Shown: positions 46,614 to 58,131 of the stretch, piece after piece
Layout of the letters: each line of letters begins with the position of its first letter
Numbering within the stretch: the stretch's first letter is position 1
DNA from: Petunia secreta
Taxonomy: Eukaryota; Streptophyta; Magnoliopsida; Solanales; Solanaceae
Length of the DNA: 64,000 nt
Direction of reading: 5' to 3'
Assembly: GCA_029990175.1 (NCBI GenBank)
Contig: JARKIP010000011.1
Span: 29,300,001-29,364,000 of the forward strand
Position numbers and translations under genes: made by a program
Notes under the pieces: generated by a model
Databases searched by the model: none
What the model was told of the DNA's origin: nothing
What the model saw: only the letters and a program-made list of their open reading frames with translations

Positions 46614-46647
46614 GAAGTTTTGGAGGTAGTTTACTCAGGATAGTACT
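46496..46647. repeat. 76-bp tandem duplication that shifts the gag-pro frame
   Basis: The block GACCACCAATAGTGCAAGGA to GGATAGTA occurs at 46496 and again at 46572, offset 76 bp (one more than a multiple of three). Before duplication the ORFs at 46555-47130 and 45939-46613 were one frame. Confidence 0.9.
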
Positions 46648-47130
46648 ACACTCCTCCGTCAACTCGATTGTATCAATATCTTGTGGTTTTCTCTTCTTAA
46701 CTAGAATCTCTTTTAGGAACTTCACAAATGACGGCATCAGTTCAAACACATCAGTCAAAGGAATGCTAACCTGAAGCTCTTTCATCATACTTACAAATTT
46801 TTGAAATTGAGCCATATCCTTTGATGGTATAAGTCTCTGCGGGAATGGTGGAGGCGGCAGAGGTGCCTCATTTTTCTCTTCCTTCTTCTTTACCTTCTCT
46901 ACTTTTTCAACTTTTTCTATTTCAGCTCTCTCCTCAGACTTGGCCATCAGCTCTCCACCTTCAATTAAAGTCACTGCAAGACATTGCTCAGGCCCTTTTT
47001 TAACAGTACTTATTTCTCCCACCAACTGCCCCAACTGGTGCTCCAGGTTCTTTTGAGCATTGGCAAGATCTTGTATGGCATGTGTATGGGCTGCAGTGTC
47101 AGCTATCATTCTCTGCTGGCCCGCCATCAT
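46555..47130 (-). CDS. Gag C-terminal / linker part of the Athila-like gag-pro
   Basis: Continues the frame of the upstream Gag ORF after one TAA (47131-47133). It contains a coiled-coil-like segment (IQDLANAQKNLEHQLGQLVGEI), a Glu/Lys-rich stretch, PPPFPQRL and the Athila-typical FQKFVSMMKELQVSIPLTDVF region leading to the protease. It ends in the duplicated segment by frameshift. Ancestrally part of one gag-pro polyprotein. Confidence 0.75.
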   Translation of the reverse strand: MMAGQQRMIADTAAHTHAIQDLANAQKNLEHQLGQLVGEISTVKKGPEQCLAVTLIEGGELMAKSEERAEIEKVEKVEKVKKKEEKNEAPLPPPPFPQRLIPSKDMAQFQKFVSMMKELQVSIPLTDVFELMPSFVKFLKEILVKKRKPQDIDTIELTEECSTILSKLPPKLHDPGRFTNPCTIGGQYYPE

Positions 47131-48147
47131 TTACTTTAGCATATCTTCAACTGAATTGCTGACCTGCTGTGGTGGAGCTGGAAGCGGTTGGTAATTATTT
47201 GGGGCTCTCATATTTCCTTGATAATAAGCATTACCAAACTGATTTTGACCCTGCGGCCTGTTTTGATTACCCACGTAATAAACTGACTCTGGATTAGAGG
47301 AGCAAACCTCTGTAGCATGATCTTGACCACAAACCTCACAAAAACTCTGGAGTTGTTGCACTGGAGCCACTGGTTTCTGAGTCTGCGGCAGAGCTAGCTT
47401 GCTAATTTGATTAGAAATAGCATCCATCTTCGCCCTCAGCTCTGAAACTGCATGTAACTGAAGTACCCCAGCAGATTTCTGCGTAGTAGCTCTACCATCT
47501 CCCTGCCAATCAGGATTGCTCTGCGAAAACTTGTCTAGTAATTCATAGATCTGGTCAAAGTTTAAGGCCAGTACTTGGCCTCCAGCAGCAGCATCCACCA
47601 CGAACTTTGTATGAGCATTCAAACCTTCAACAAAAGTGTGGTCCAACACCTCATTAGACTGGTTGTGGTGCGGGCAATCTCTCAACAATGACTTGAATTT
47701 TTCCCAAGCTGAATACAAGGATTTTCCATCTCTTTGTCTAAAAGACATAATCTCACTCCTTATTTTAGCTGTTTTGGCAGAGGGGTAGAATTTAGCCAAA
47801 AATTTCTTAGCTAAAACATCCCAAGTAGTGATAGACCCAGGCTTTTCAGCCTTTAACCACCTCTTTGGTGCCCCGATCAATGAAAAGGGGAAGAGTATCA
47901 ATCGAATATAATCAGTTGATACCCCTGCTGGTGTGTATGTGTCACTAATCTCCAAAAATTTCTGGATATGTTGTTGTGGATCCTCGTGCAATAATCCAGC
48001 ATATTGTCCAGTCGCATGTAACAGTTGTATCATGCCGGACTTAATCTCGAAGTGTCCAGTAATTTCAGGTTTAACTATGCTCGAGGCTACTCCCTCCAGA
48101 CTGGGAAGAGCAACCTCTCGCACAGCTAAGGCTTGATCTGCTGCCAT
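47131..48147 (-). CDS. Gag of the Athila-like element (338 aa)
   Basis: Starts MAADQALAVREVALPSLEG. The Gag core is at residues 40-190 (GLLHEDPQQHIQKFLEI, RLILFPFSLIGAPKRWL, KKFLAKFYPSAKTAKIRSEI, SLYSAWEKFKSLLRDCPHHN), typical of Athila-type elements. The zinc-knuckle-like CEVCGQDHATEVC is near residue 270, followed by an Asn/Gln/Pro-rich tail. The ORF ends SVEDMLK at a TAA that is followed in frame by MMAGQQ, so the stop is probably a point mutation in a longer gag-pro. Gag packages the RNA. Confidence 0.85.
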   Translation of the reverse strand: MAADQALAVREVALPSLEGVASSIVKPEITGHFEIKSGMIQLLHATGQYAGLLHEDPQQHIQKFLEISDTYTPAGVSTDYIRLILFPFSLIGAPKRWLKAEKPGSITTWDVLAKKFLAKFYPSAKTAKIRSEIMSFRQRDGKSLYSAWEKFKSLLRDCPHHNQSNEVLDHTFVEGLNAHTKFVVDAAAGGQVLALNFDQIYELLDKFSQSNPDWQGDGRATTQKSAGVLQLHAVSELRAKMDAISNQISKLALPQTQKPVAPVQQLQSFCEVCGQDHATEVCSSNPESVYYVGNQNRPQGQNQFGNAYYQGNMRAPNNYQPLPAPPQQVSNSVEDMLK

Positions 48148-48267
48148 TCCTACAGGTAAGGGTTAAGAGAAACCTAATACCTGAAACAGCACAAGAAACT
48201 CAAAACAAAAATTAAACCTGAATAGAAAATAATAAATCGTCCGAAAAGAAAACAATCAATTATTTAG

Positions 48268-48285
48268 TCCCCGGCAACGGCACCA
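48268..48285 (-). other. Primer-binding site, tRNA-Asp-like
   Basis: The minus strand reads TGGTGCCGTTGCCGGGGA six bases after the LTR end, one base off the common Athila site TGGCGCCGTTGCCGGGGA. Confidence 0.85.
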
Positions 48286-48291
48286 AAAACT

Positions 48292-49499
48292 TGTTGCTCC
48301 CAAATGCACACGCAAGTATATGCGGTCGACAAGTAATAAAGTGATAAATCGAGTATCGTTCCCACGAGGACTATTGTTAATAACTGTATTCTCGCAAACA
48401 ATTCCTATCAACTATTCAGGGATCTTTTTCGATGATGGTTTGTAATTGTACTAACTAAATGCAACAATTAAAAGCAAATAACTGAAGTCAAGTAACAGAG
48501 CAAATTCTAAGTTGTTATCAATAAGAGAAAACGGTCCAGGGTCAGAGTTACGAACAGTCCAGTTGAGTTTTCCAGTTGGTTCTACTTCTTGATTTCCTAG
48601 ATTGCTAACAGACTGGTTAATTATATTCGTGAAAATCTGTCGATTCTTCACGAGTCTATGCAAGCTACTCTAACGCATATATTTCTATGGAGTTAAATCA
48701 CATGCATGCATTAACGAACTTTGTATTTAGCTAAGTAAGGCGAATAGATATATGTCTATCCTACCCGCAAATCGATTCCCTGATGCTCAGGTTCACAATC
48801 AAGCCCTATTCTTTTTTATTTGCGTTCACAAGTTCTCTCTGTCGAGTTCAACTTGTAAACCGTAGATAGTGTTCAATTATCAGGCCTCAATAACCAAACA
48901 ATTAGGCTCAAGAAAGAATAAATAATCTGTAATGGTAAATCAATAGGAAGAATTCAACTTTCAAATATCAACCTTCATGTATTTACTCTAACCCTAGAAC
49001 GATAGGTTTAGTTACACATAGTCATAATCACAACACAAGAATTTATGTAAGAAATATGATATATAGATGATGAAAAGGAATTAAACCCTTGGTTCAATGC
49101 GTAAGAACTCCAAATTTGCTCTTAGAATTCGACCTCCCTCTCTAGAATGAAATAAAAGAGGTTTTACATTGTTTACAAAGTGCTAGGATAAGTTAAACCA
49201 AAGCCTAATCTAGTTGGGAGAACTTTTGTCTCGTCAGCCTCAAGGCTTTCGTGGAGCCACGCCTCCACCATAGCCTCCAACTTTTCAGGGTTTTCTTGGA
49301 GCCTTGCTCCAGTATAGCTTCCAACTTTTCCATTAACTCTAATTTGCTTGTTCTTGCCTCGAATTCATCCGCACCATTCCTAAAATCACAAATACGATAA
49401 GTGAGCACAAGAAACACAATTATCACATATAACGAGCGCATAAAGTACTAAAATATGAGAATATATTAAGGTAAAATAGGCAAATATTGCCAAACATCA
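48292..49499 (-). repeat. 5' LTR of the Athila-like element
   Basis: About 1.2 kb, TG to CA on the minus strand, matches 41966-43167. Confidence 0.9.
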
Positions 49500-49727
49500 G
49501 GAGAATAAATTAAATAGGGGGAAATGAGAGGAGCAAAAGTGATAGTGGGGGAAATAGGAGGAAGAATGTAGAGGTTTGGTATGTTATGGGAAAATATTGC
49601 TATATTTTTGTTATGTTTGTAATTAATTTGTGTTTTCCTCTATATAGAGTTATTTTGCTAAAATGTTGCTATGTTTGGTAACTAAGTTCTGAAACTTGTA
49701 TTTTTATGTAAAAAATCCTTTTTTATA

Positions 49728-51086
49728 TTACTCTTGCTACTAGTGTGCTGCTACTTTTCGTTTTCTCCTTTTAACTTTCTTGTTGATTTAATTTTGATAT
49801 ATTACTCTTACTATTAATGCAACTTGTTTTATTTTTTTAAGTTATTTATGTTATTAATTCTAATATTAAAAGAAGAGCAACTGCAAGTAATTATGTTTTT
49901 TCTTTAGAAATAATCTCGCAAGGAATTTGTCAAGAAAAATCCTGAATATTCACATTCTGAAAGTGAATTCATCTTTAATTTTTATACTTTTAGTAGCTCA
50001 AGCAAATTATTATTTTTATGTTGTTAAATTTTTAAATCAACTTCTAAGATACCAATATAAAATGCACCAGCATAACAAAAAGTATCTAGATATTAAGTTT
50101 TAATTTTTTTAAAAAAAAATTGAAGAAGAATAATTAGTGCCTTTGGCGACAAATTCTTCTATGTTTGTTAATATATGAGGTTTAGTTTGAACTTTTGATT
50201 GATTTTACTTGAAATATGTATGAAAATGGATGTTCCCTGTTTCAACATGAATGTCTTGTACGGACTCCTAAAACTTCTATGAAAAAATATTTCATAAACT
50301 ATCAAAAACTAGTTAGGCATCTCAAATCAACCTAACCGGGAAATGTTGCCAAATAAAAAGTACTTTTAATTTTTCTCAAAGACAAAAAATTGATTTAATT
50401 AAATATTACCTAAATATATAAAAAAATATATGTACCTGCATTTCTTAAAAAAATCTTCATACCTCTTTAAAGTTGACAACCCTGATCTGAATTTCTGGCT
50501 ACGCCACTAATCACAACTCCATTTTTTTTATCACACCAGAACAATAACGGCCTTCCTTTTCTGAAAAACAAAAGCAATAGTGATTTCTTGTAGTGTCAAT
50601 GGTAGATCAAGTGGACAGCCAAAAGAACTAGCATGTCATCCTGTCGTCAACGTGGTTACGTTGTCCCAAAGAAACGTCACTAAAACAATGTCACCATTTA
50701 ATTATACAAACTTAATTTCAAAGAATTGAATCTAGAAATATCATAGACTTGTACTATTAGCCAGCCTCAAAGGATGACTACAAATTGGAAAATCAGCAAA
50801 ACCAGCTAGAAACACTAATGACAAGAGCTCAACGGTTACGCATATGATGACGATTTTATTAATGATATCACGTTGCCATGTCATTAGCACACTCGTGTTA
50901 TACAAAAAGTTGATACTTTTGAGAAATGGCATTAAAAAGCAACTACCCTGACGTTGTCTCTTATTGTTGAGGTGTAAATTGAGACTAAATGGTACATCTA
51001 ATGGTGACTCGATAAAAGTTAGCAAAAGCTTGACTAGTCTGAAGCGGACTTTGGGCGATTTTAGTGTAACATATGGTGAAATATGC
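49728..51086. other. AT-rich non-coding DNA
   Basis: No gene seen. At 50480-50515 the sequence CTGAATTTCTGGCTACGCCAC resembles a degraded right end of a hAT-type element. No matching left end was found. Confidence 0.5.
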
Positions 51087-51088
51087 TA

Positions 51089-51344
51089 TTCCATCCGTTC
51101 TAATTTATATAATATAATTCGACGCGCGGGTCAAAATTTTAAAGTTTAACTATAAAGTTAGATATAGATTTTTCAAATTTTTGAAAATAAATATTATATA
51201 TTTGAAAACTACATAAAAAGTACTATAAGTCCATATTAATTTATAATTCAAACTATTTATAAAATATGTAAGAAAAGATGGTCAAAGAACCACCTCGTAA
51301 ACCCCCTAAATAGTAAGTATGTCACATTAATTTGGACGGAGGGG
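51089..51344. mobile_element. Stowaway-type MITE (Tc1/mariner)
   Basis: 256 bp with inverted ends TTCCATCCGTTCTAATTTAT and (complement) CCCCTCCGTCCAAATTAAT, flanked by TA dinucleotides (51087-51088, 51345-51346). Confidence 0.85.
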
Positions 51345-51378
51345 TACACACTTATTCATATATATTGAGTGTTTACAC

Positions 51379-51596
51379 CAAAAGCGGTTCTACGATTTTG
51401 ATAGGATGGGTTCACTATTACTTTGGAGTGTAAGTAAACCATTGTATGACCAAGTGAACCATACAAAATTTTAAAGTATGGGTTCACAAACTTCATATTA
51501 CACATATTATCAATAAATATATTCATGATATACCTAATTTAACGGAATGACCATGGGTTCACGTGAACCGCCGGTAAACATACACATCCGCCCCTG
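51379..51596. mobile_element. Short hAT-type MITE
   Basis: Starts CAAAAGCGGTTCTACGAT, ends CATCCGCCCCTG. 8-bp TSD GTTTACAC at 51371-51378 and GTTTATAC at 51597-51604 (seven of eight). 218 bp. Confidence 0.75.
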
Positions 51597-51604
51597 GTTT
51601 ATAC

Positions 51605-52255
51605 CAAACTATATTTGCTTATCATAGTTAAGTAATATAATAATTATAGGCCAAGTACATAGACAAGCCCTTAAACTTGACATAAAATTTTATTTTGGCA
51701 CTTCATCTCATCCATGTTCTATTTGAGCATCTCATTTTAGCTTATAATGTGTCATTTAAACACTAATATGACAATTACAAACCAATAGTTGTGCATGAAT
51801 CTCACTTACTTCTGAAACACATGGCATGAATTATACTAATTGATTTGCTGTAAATATCCGATGTAGGTAAGTTTTTACCGTAGAAATATTTAGCATTCGA
51901 GCTTACTAAACAGGAAAATTCTAGACAAATAGACTACCGCCTTATTGTCGTCTTTGCAACTAGATAAACCTAAATTTGATATCTTCTTATTACTCTATCT
52001 ATCTTAATTTATGTGATAAATTTTGAATTAATACGAAATTTATTAAAAAAGAAAAAACATTCGCATTTGGCCATATATAAGAAAATTTCTTGTTTTCAGT
52101 TCTTTCTTTTTCAAAAACTTGTTTGCCCATGGAGAATTTGTAATGTTTTGGAGACTTCTTGAAATAAAATGAATGTTTGAACATTAACTTTTTCTATTTT
52201 TTTTTAAGTTAAAAACATTCATCTATACTTCTTAAAGTCTGGTGTGAGTTATATA
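51605..52255. other. AT-rich non-coding DNA
   Basis: Near 51650 the sequence GGCCAAGTACATAGACAAGCCC resembles a Mutator-like TIR, but no partner end was found. A single Stowaway-like end lies near 51990. Confidence 0.4.
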
Positions 52256-52260
52256 GATGA

Positions 52261-52713
52261 TGTAAGAATTTATGGACTTACACATACATATGTATCAATA
52301 ATAATTGTATGTTGACTGCTATCATTAAAGGGTGGCCCAATTAAGTGATCTACTAAAGTTTAAAGTTGAGGGGCCTAATTAAATACCTCATAAAGTATGT
52401 GTCTTATGTGTAGATACCCGGATGTATATTCTAATTAAATGATGGGCTTAATTAGAATTACATAAAGTGTGTGCAACTATAAATATGGTTATGGTCCCCA
52501 AACCAGACGAGGGGTTTCTTTTCTAATATCCCATCGTTGGAAGAGTGACAGCCACCCCACATAATGGTTTGGAAGACCTAATCGCGAGACGGCAGGATTT
52601 CACCCATTCCTATAGATTCAGGTACGCTTCCGCATCTAGTATTTTAATTCTTGATGATTTGACATGATAGGTCCTGGGGTAATTGTAGTTTAATCTACAA
52701 TTTAGTTCTAACT
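52261..52713 (+). repeat. 5' LTR of copia element
   Basis: Starts TGTAAGAATTTATGG directly after TSD GATGA. 453 bp. Confidence 0.92.
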
Positions 52714-52715
52714 AG

Positions 52716-52729
52716 TGGTATCAGAAGCC
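52716..52729 (+). other. Primer-binding site (tRNA-Met type)
   Basis: TGGTATCAGAAGCC, one inserted A compared with TGGTATCAGAGCC. Confidence 0.75.
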
Positions 52730-53879
52730 TATATCGTGTTGGATCATTGAGATAAATTTTAGTTTGTTGTATATAAGGTGCAAAAAGAAAAAAAAAATGG
52801 GGGTGTTCTTTTGGTGACCGCGGCGGTATAAAGTATTTCTAGTACCTAAGATTTTAGGAAAAGATTCAGTACCTAAGATGTCACGCCACTGATTATGAAT
52901 AGCAGAATGCCAATTTTTATAATTTCCTCCTTTTAAGAATGGAAGTTAATGAGGTAATTACTCGTTGTGGCGCTTCTTAAAATTATTTGTATTATAAACA
53001 TGTTAAGGAATTATGTAATATTTTCCTTATGGATTTTAGTGCATTAAAGTTTTACTAAAGAAAAAGGTAAAGATAGTGTATTGTTATGTGCCAATTATAT
53101 GGCGTATAGACTTTCAGTAAAAATAGCAATGGTTAAGTTATTCTGAAGTCTGCATATGAAAGATTTACTCATCTTAAGGCCATGCTAGCATTTTTATATA
53201 TAGTGAACAAATGTAGGCTTATGATTAATTTAAATGGTGCCATTAAAAGGCTGATGTTTGAACTTTAGACGCTGCCAAAAAAGTATTTTTTGGGTATATA
53301 CTGGTGAACCAAAACTTTAAGCAAAGACACAAGCTTACAATTTAACAATTCAATTATGGCCCACCATAAATTTAGTTTGGCTTGGAAATTTTATGTTCCT
53401 ATTTGGTGAATTTAAATTTGGATATTGGTATGGTTGTATGTATTTTTGAAATGAATAAATTGAAGCTTGATGTTGCCAAAGTGACCTCTCTTGTAGAGAT
53501 TTATTTTATTTTAAAATAGAAAAGGTTGTGCGCGTGTAACTTATGTAAATATTGATCGGCCCAAAGGAAGATCAATGTTTATCAGAATTGCATGTGCATC
53601 TTTGTGGTAATAAACACGTGATAATTATTTGGTTTTACGTGTGAATAACAAATCGGCCCAAAGGAAGATTTACTATTCGACATGTTCTTTATTATCAGTG
53701 TTTGATTACTACACCAAGATATCACTTACAAGTTAATATTTTGTCCAAAGATGAAATATTAATGGAGTTCCCGGTATCTTGAGATGGGGTTTACCGTTAT
53801 TCAAATTTATTTTCAATTTGGTTTAAGTCTTATGTGAGCTTGTCATCTATTTGTTGTTCTCTGATTTAGCTAAAATTAC

Positions 53880-54540
53880 TCCTCAAAATATAAATGCCAA
53901 CATCAACTCAATCTACTAAATGACACTAACATGTCAAGAGAACTTTAATATTGTTCTCGGGGTCATGGATCTTGACACGACATTAAAGATGGATTCTCCA
54001 CCATTTCTTATGGATAGAGTACCTCTGATGAAAAGAGGGAGATAGGAAGGTGAGAGAGCTCAAATTTCATGTCTATGATTATCATAGAGAAAGTCATGCC
54101 AAAATATTTTGGGGCACTATGTCTGATAAGATAAAGAAAATTAAGAAATTCATTACCAAAATTGAAAAGAAATTTGTCAAGAATGAAAAGATAGAAAATT
54201 GTACACTCTTGACAAATCATATTTCAATAAGTACATAAAGAATAAGGAAGTTGCAGTTACGGTGATAAAAAAATAATACAATAATTAACTACAGATAGTT
54301 GTTTCTTAAGTAGAGCTGCAAGTCATAAAGATATTTTTCTGAACTTTGTTTGTTATGGGGTTAATCTAGATTTCGTACCAAAACACACATTGTTGATTGA
54401 TTCTAGTATAACACCTCACATCAGTGTGTCTATGCAAGGATGTATGAATTGTCGAAAGCCTAATGATGGTGAAAGATGCATCTATGGTGATGACAACAAC
54501 TCGGTTAAGGTTGGAGCTATTGAAACACTTTGATTATTGT
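53880..54540 (+). pseudogene. Copia gag and protease remnant
   Basis: Gag-like start MPTSTQST near 53895, then a short ORF at 54050-54238 with KIKKFITKIEKKFVKNEKIE, typical Lys-rich gag debris. Protease near 54375-54530: VPKHTLLIDSSITPHISVSMQG, where the family has DSGAT, followed by GDDNNSVKVGAIET. Stops and frameshifts throughout. Confidence 0.65.
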
Positions 54541-55079
54541 TAAGAACTGGTTTATATTTGAATTTGAGTGTGACTTATGTTGTTCCGTTTCTTTAGACGG
54601 AATTTGATTTTTATTTCATGGTTGGAAAAGTTTGGTTATTGTTGTTCATTTGATATGAAAAATATTGTCTCTCTCATAATTCAAAATTGGTTGGTTCGGG
54701 TTCTTTATGAAGTTACAATAATCTAAAGTTTTCCTATATATAGTCACTTCATTTAAAGAATTCTTGCATGTTTACTAACCGATGAGATTTTGCTTCGTTA
54801 TGACACAATATATTAAGTCATATCTCTAAATGGAGAAAAAGTGATTTGTGTCTGACAGCAGTCTCGACCCTTATCCAGTTTTTGATATATGCGTAAATCG
54901 CATAAAAGGAAATAAATAAATCTTAACAGATTTGGAATCAACAAGAAATTATACGTCTTAGAACTTTTATAGATTTGGTATTTCTGGACAATTCTCTATA
55001 GTTTCTTAGAATGGTTAACTATATCTCATAATGTCCATAGACAACTTTTCAAGATATGGCTTCTTTGTTTAATTCATTA

Positions 55080-55577
55080 GAAAAACTACAACTTATTACT
55101 TAACAGAGTTCCGGCTAAAGGCAACTGAAAAGATCCTTTATGTGTTTTGGATAAGCATTGGTCTTGTTTAAAGTAATTACACATTTAGGAATGTCCAGCT
55201 GAGGCAAGGCCTTCTAGGCCAAAAGAAATGAAACTGAACAAAGAAACTTTCAGTTGTTATGTTATTAGATACTCTAAAAAGTTCAGGGTTTACAAGTTTT
55301 AGGATCCCACAGCTAAGGCTATTATGAGACGAATAATATACAGTTCTTTGAGGATGTTGAGTTTGGGAGAAAGAATGAATAAAAGACATTGTCTTGGAAA
55401 AGGAATATGTTGATATTCCTCAGATTGCTATTGACTGTGCTCAGGAACAGTTTTCTATACCTGAAATAGCTCAAGAAGCAACTCCGGATCAAGACAATAT
55501 CATTGAACTTCACGTTCAAAAGGTTATTCTCAAAGAACAAACTCTACAACCTCAAGAACCAATGCCATTAAAAAGAT

Positions 55578-55626
<49 letters not shown>

Positions 55627-57245
55627 AGTGCAATTTAATATTGAGTTTCTCTAAGAACATAAAGTTGGCATTGAAATGATGGAAGATGATTCAGTTAACT
55701 TCTGTCAAGCCATAAAAAGTTCTAACTCTCAAAGGTATAAGGATACCATGAATAAAGAGATGAAGCACATAAAGGATAATGATGTGCGAGACATTGTCCA
55801 GTTGGCTGAAGGAGCGAAGCTCATTGGTTGAAAATGGATATTTATAACCAAAAGGGATTCGAAAGGCAACATGGATAGGTATAAGGTACGTCTTATCGCT
55901 ACAAGCTTCACTAAGAAATAAGAAGACATCAATTATAAAGAGACTCTCTCTTCGGCTTCATTGAAAGACTCTTTCAGGACTATAATGGCATTAATCAAAT
56001 ATTTTGATATTAAGCTACATAGATGGATACAATATTATTGTTCTCAATGGTTATTTTGATGAGGAAATGTGAAACTAGAAAACTTTGTATTTTATAATGC
56101 AAAATCAATGATTGCAAATTAAAGAAATCAATCTATGTGTTTAAACAAGCGTCTTATCAATACTATCACAAATTTCATTAAGTTATTGTCTCATTTGGTT
56201 TCGAGATAAATCTTGGTGATTATTTTGTATACCACAAGATCAGTGGGAGTAAGCATATTTCTCTGGTTTTGTATGTCTATGATATACTTCTTGGTCCACA
56301 CGATATAGGCTTGTTGTGTAAGTCCAAGATATTTTTGATAAAGAATTTAGAGATAAAATATCCTGGTGATGCAAGTTTTGAATAAGGATTCAGATACATC
56401 GAGATTACTCTCGAGGAACTTTTGGATTATCACAAAAGCCTATATTGAAAAGATATTAAAGATTTGATATGCAAGATTTCAAATCAGGCGATACCCCTAT
56501 GCTAAAGAAGAAAGGTTCAATCTCAACAGTGCTCTAATTTTGTGATTAAGAAAATGCAAAAGATTTATTGTGCTTTAGTTATAGATGTCTAATGCATACT
56601 TAGGTTTGTATGCGTTCAAATATTGTGTGCATTATTCGGATGTTTGGCATATATTTGAGTAATGCTGAAATTAAGAATTAAGGAGTAGCCAACGGTTTAT
56701 GTTGTAATTACAGAGAACAAAAGATTTTAAGCTCACATACAGGAAGTCGGAAAAGTTAAAGATAATCAAGTATTTAGATACCGACTTCACTAGATGCCAA
56801 GATAGTGCAAAGGCTCTATTTGTATACTTGGTGGATGAGCTATATAAGGAAGAGTGTTATATGGACACTCATAGCTCATCTCACCATGACAGTAAAGTTT
56901 ATGGTGCATTATAAGGCATCAAAGTTATGGAATATGACTGCAGAATTTTGTCACTGGCTACAAATTAAGGATAAAGCTGAAAGACACTAAGGTTATTTTG
57001 TGACAATAAGTTAACAGTCTCATATTCCAATAACAACAGAAGTTCGGTAAAGTCAAAGCACATTGACATAAAGTTCCTGGTTGTTAAAGTTAGAGTTCAG
57101 AGTGGTCAGGTGTCTATAGAACATAATAAAACAAACTCCATATTGTGGATCCACATACTAAGGGACTACCACCGAAGGCTTTTCATGCGCATAGTGCTCA
57201 TAGAGGTGGCATGTCGGTTAAGGATATTCAGTTTCAGTGGGAGTT
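55080..57245 (+). pseudogene. Copia integrase end, reverse transcriptase and RNase H remnant
   Basis: Integrase C-terminal region at 55080-55390 (LNRVPAKATEK, then AEARPSRPKE-like and SCYVIRYSKKFRVYKF segments). A short open part at 55394-55579 holds a linker (YVDIPQIAIDCAQEQFSI). RT at 55735-56300: SQRYKDTMNKEMKHIKDNDV, WIFITKRDSKGNMDRYKVRLIA, DINYKETLS. RNase H near 56700-56980 (QRTKDFKLTYRKSEKL, CQDSAKALF) and the end TKGLPPKAFHAH near 57160. Non-functional. Confidence 0.75.
55579..55622. repeat. (AG)n microsatellite
   Basis: About 21 GA/AG units at the integrase-RT linker of the copia remnant. Confidence 0.95.
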
Positions 57246-57673
57246 TGTAACCTTTCAATGTTCTTTTATATAGACATACTTCAGTTTTGGTTTACGGTTT
57301 CAGGTTTACGGTTTCAATTTAAGGATATTTTATGGATATTTCTGCAGAAATAAAGTATTCGGTAAATTTTCTGCTCTGACTTGTTTTCCGCTCTGACCAT
57401 TTGGAAATAGGTATGTCTAGATCACATTACATGTAATTTCCATGCTACGCATCCATACTTGATCTATGTCATTTGGTTATGTTGGTATACGTGATCAAGG
57501 AAGGTTTAGTTGCGACATAAATGCAGCGAAAGCCGCCTTGGTTCTATGTTGACATGATTGATGGACGAGATTGTTTAGAGGTACTTCAGTTTATGATAGC
57601 AAATATTTGGAGCTCATAAGGTGATATACAATTATAAGGCTATGTGTATATGTGTGTAGTCCAAGTGGGAGAT

Positions 57674-58126
57674 TGTAAGAATTTATGGACTTACACATAC
57701 ATATGTATCAATAATAATTGTATGTTGACTGCTATCATTAAAGGGTGGCCCAATTAAGTGATCTACTAAAGTTTAAAGTTGAGGGGCCTAATTAAATACC
57801 TCATAAAGTATGGGTCTTATGTGTAGATACCCGGATGTATATTCTAATTAAATGATGGGCTTAATTAGAAATACATAAAGTGTGTGCAACTATAAATAGG
57901 GTTATGGTCCCCAAACCAGACGAGGGGTTTCTTTTCTAATATCCCATCGTTGGAAGAGTGACAGCCACCCCACGTAATGGTTTGGAAGACCTAACCGCGA
58001 GACGGCAGGATTTCACCCATTCCTATAGATTCAGGTACGCTTCCGCATCTAGTATTTTAATTCTTGATGATTTGACATGATAGGTCCTGGGGTAATTGTA
58101 GTTTAATCTACAATTTAGTTCTAACT
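57674..58126 (+). repeat. 3' LTR of copia element
   Basis: 453 bp, five differences from the 5' LTR. Confidence 0.92.
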
Positions 58127-58131
58127 GATGA

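Larger units (their letters stand above)
41966..49499 (-). mobile_element. Athila-like Ty3/gypsy element with gag-protease only (no RT, no integrase)
   Basis: LTRs at 41966-43167 and 48292-49499 (about 1.2 kb) read TGATGTTTGG to GGGAGCAACA on the minus strand. The primer site TGGTGCCGTTGCCGGGGA is at 48268-48285, close to the tRNA-Asp-type site of Athila. The polypurine tract GTGTGGGGTGG lies before the 3' LTR. The 5-bp TSD is GGAGG at 41961-41965 and GGAGA at 49500-49504. Gag and an Athila-type protease are present, but the remaining 2.8 kb carries no RT, RNase H or integrase, so the element would need enzymes in trans. It interrupts the Mutator-like element at 40443-49718. Confidence 0.85.
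40443..49718. mobile_element. Mutator-like element (family 3, second copy) split by an Athila-like retrotransposon
   Basis: The left end GGGTTTTTTACAAAAATATAC matches in inverted orientation the right end (GGATTTTTTACATAAAAATAC). The TIR extends over about 55 bp to ATAGCAA. The TSD is TTTTTTAAA at 40434-40442 and TTTTTTATA at 49719-49727 (eight of nine). Without the nested retrotransposon it is about 1.7 kb. It includes a GC-rich stretch at 40600-41110, possibly captured gene sequence, and the AAACAG/GAAACGGT repeat region. Confidence 0.65.
52261..58126 (+). mobile_element. Ty1/copia retrotransposon, full length, coding region decayed, LTRs nearly identical
   Basis: LTRs of 453 bp at 52261-52713 and 57674-58126 differ at five positions seen by eye. 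TSD GATGA at 52256-52260 and 58127-58131. tRNA-Met-type primer site TGGTATCAGAAGCC at 52716-52729 and polypurine tract CCAAGTGGGAGA before the 3' LTR. The interior has gag, protease, integrase, RT and RNase H remnants in copia order, broken by many stops and frameshifts. The LTR ends ...CTAACT instead of CA. Confidence 0.88.
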
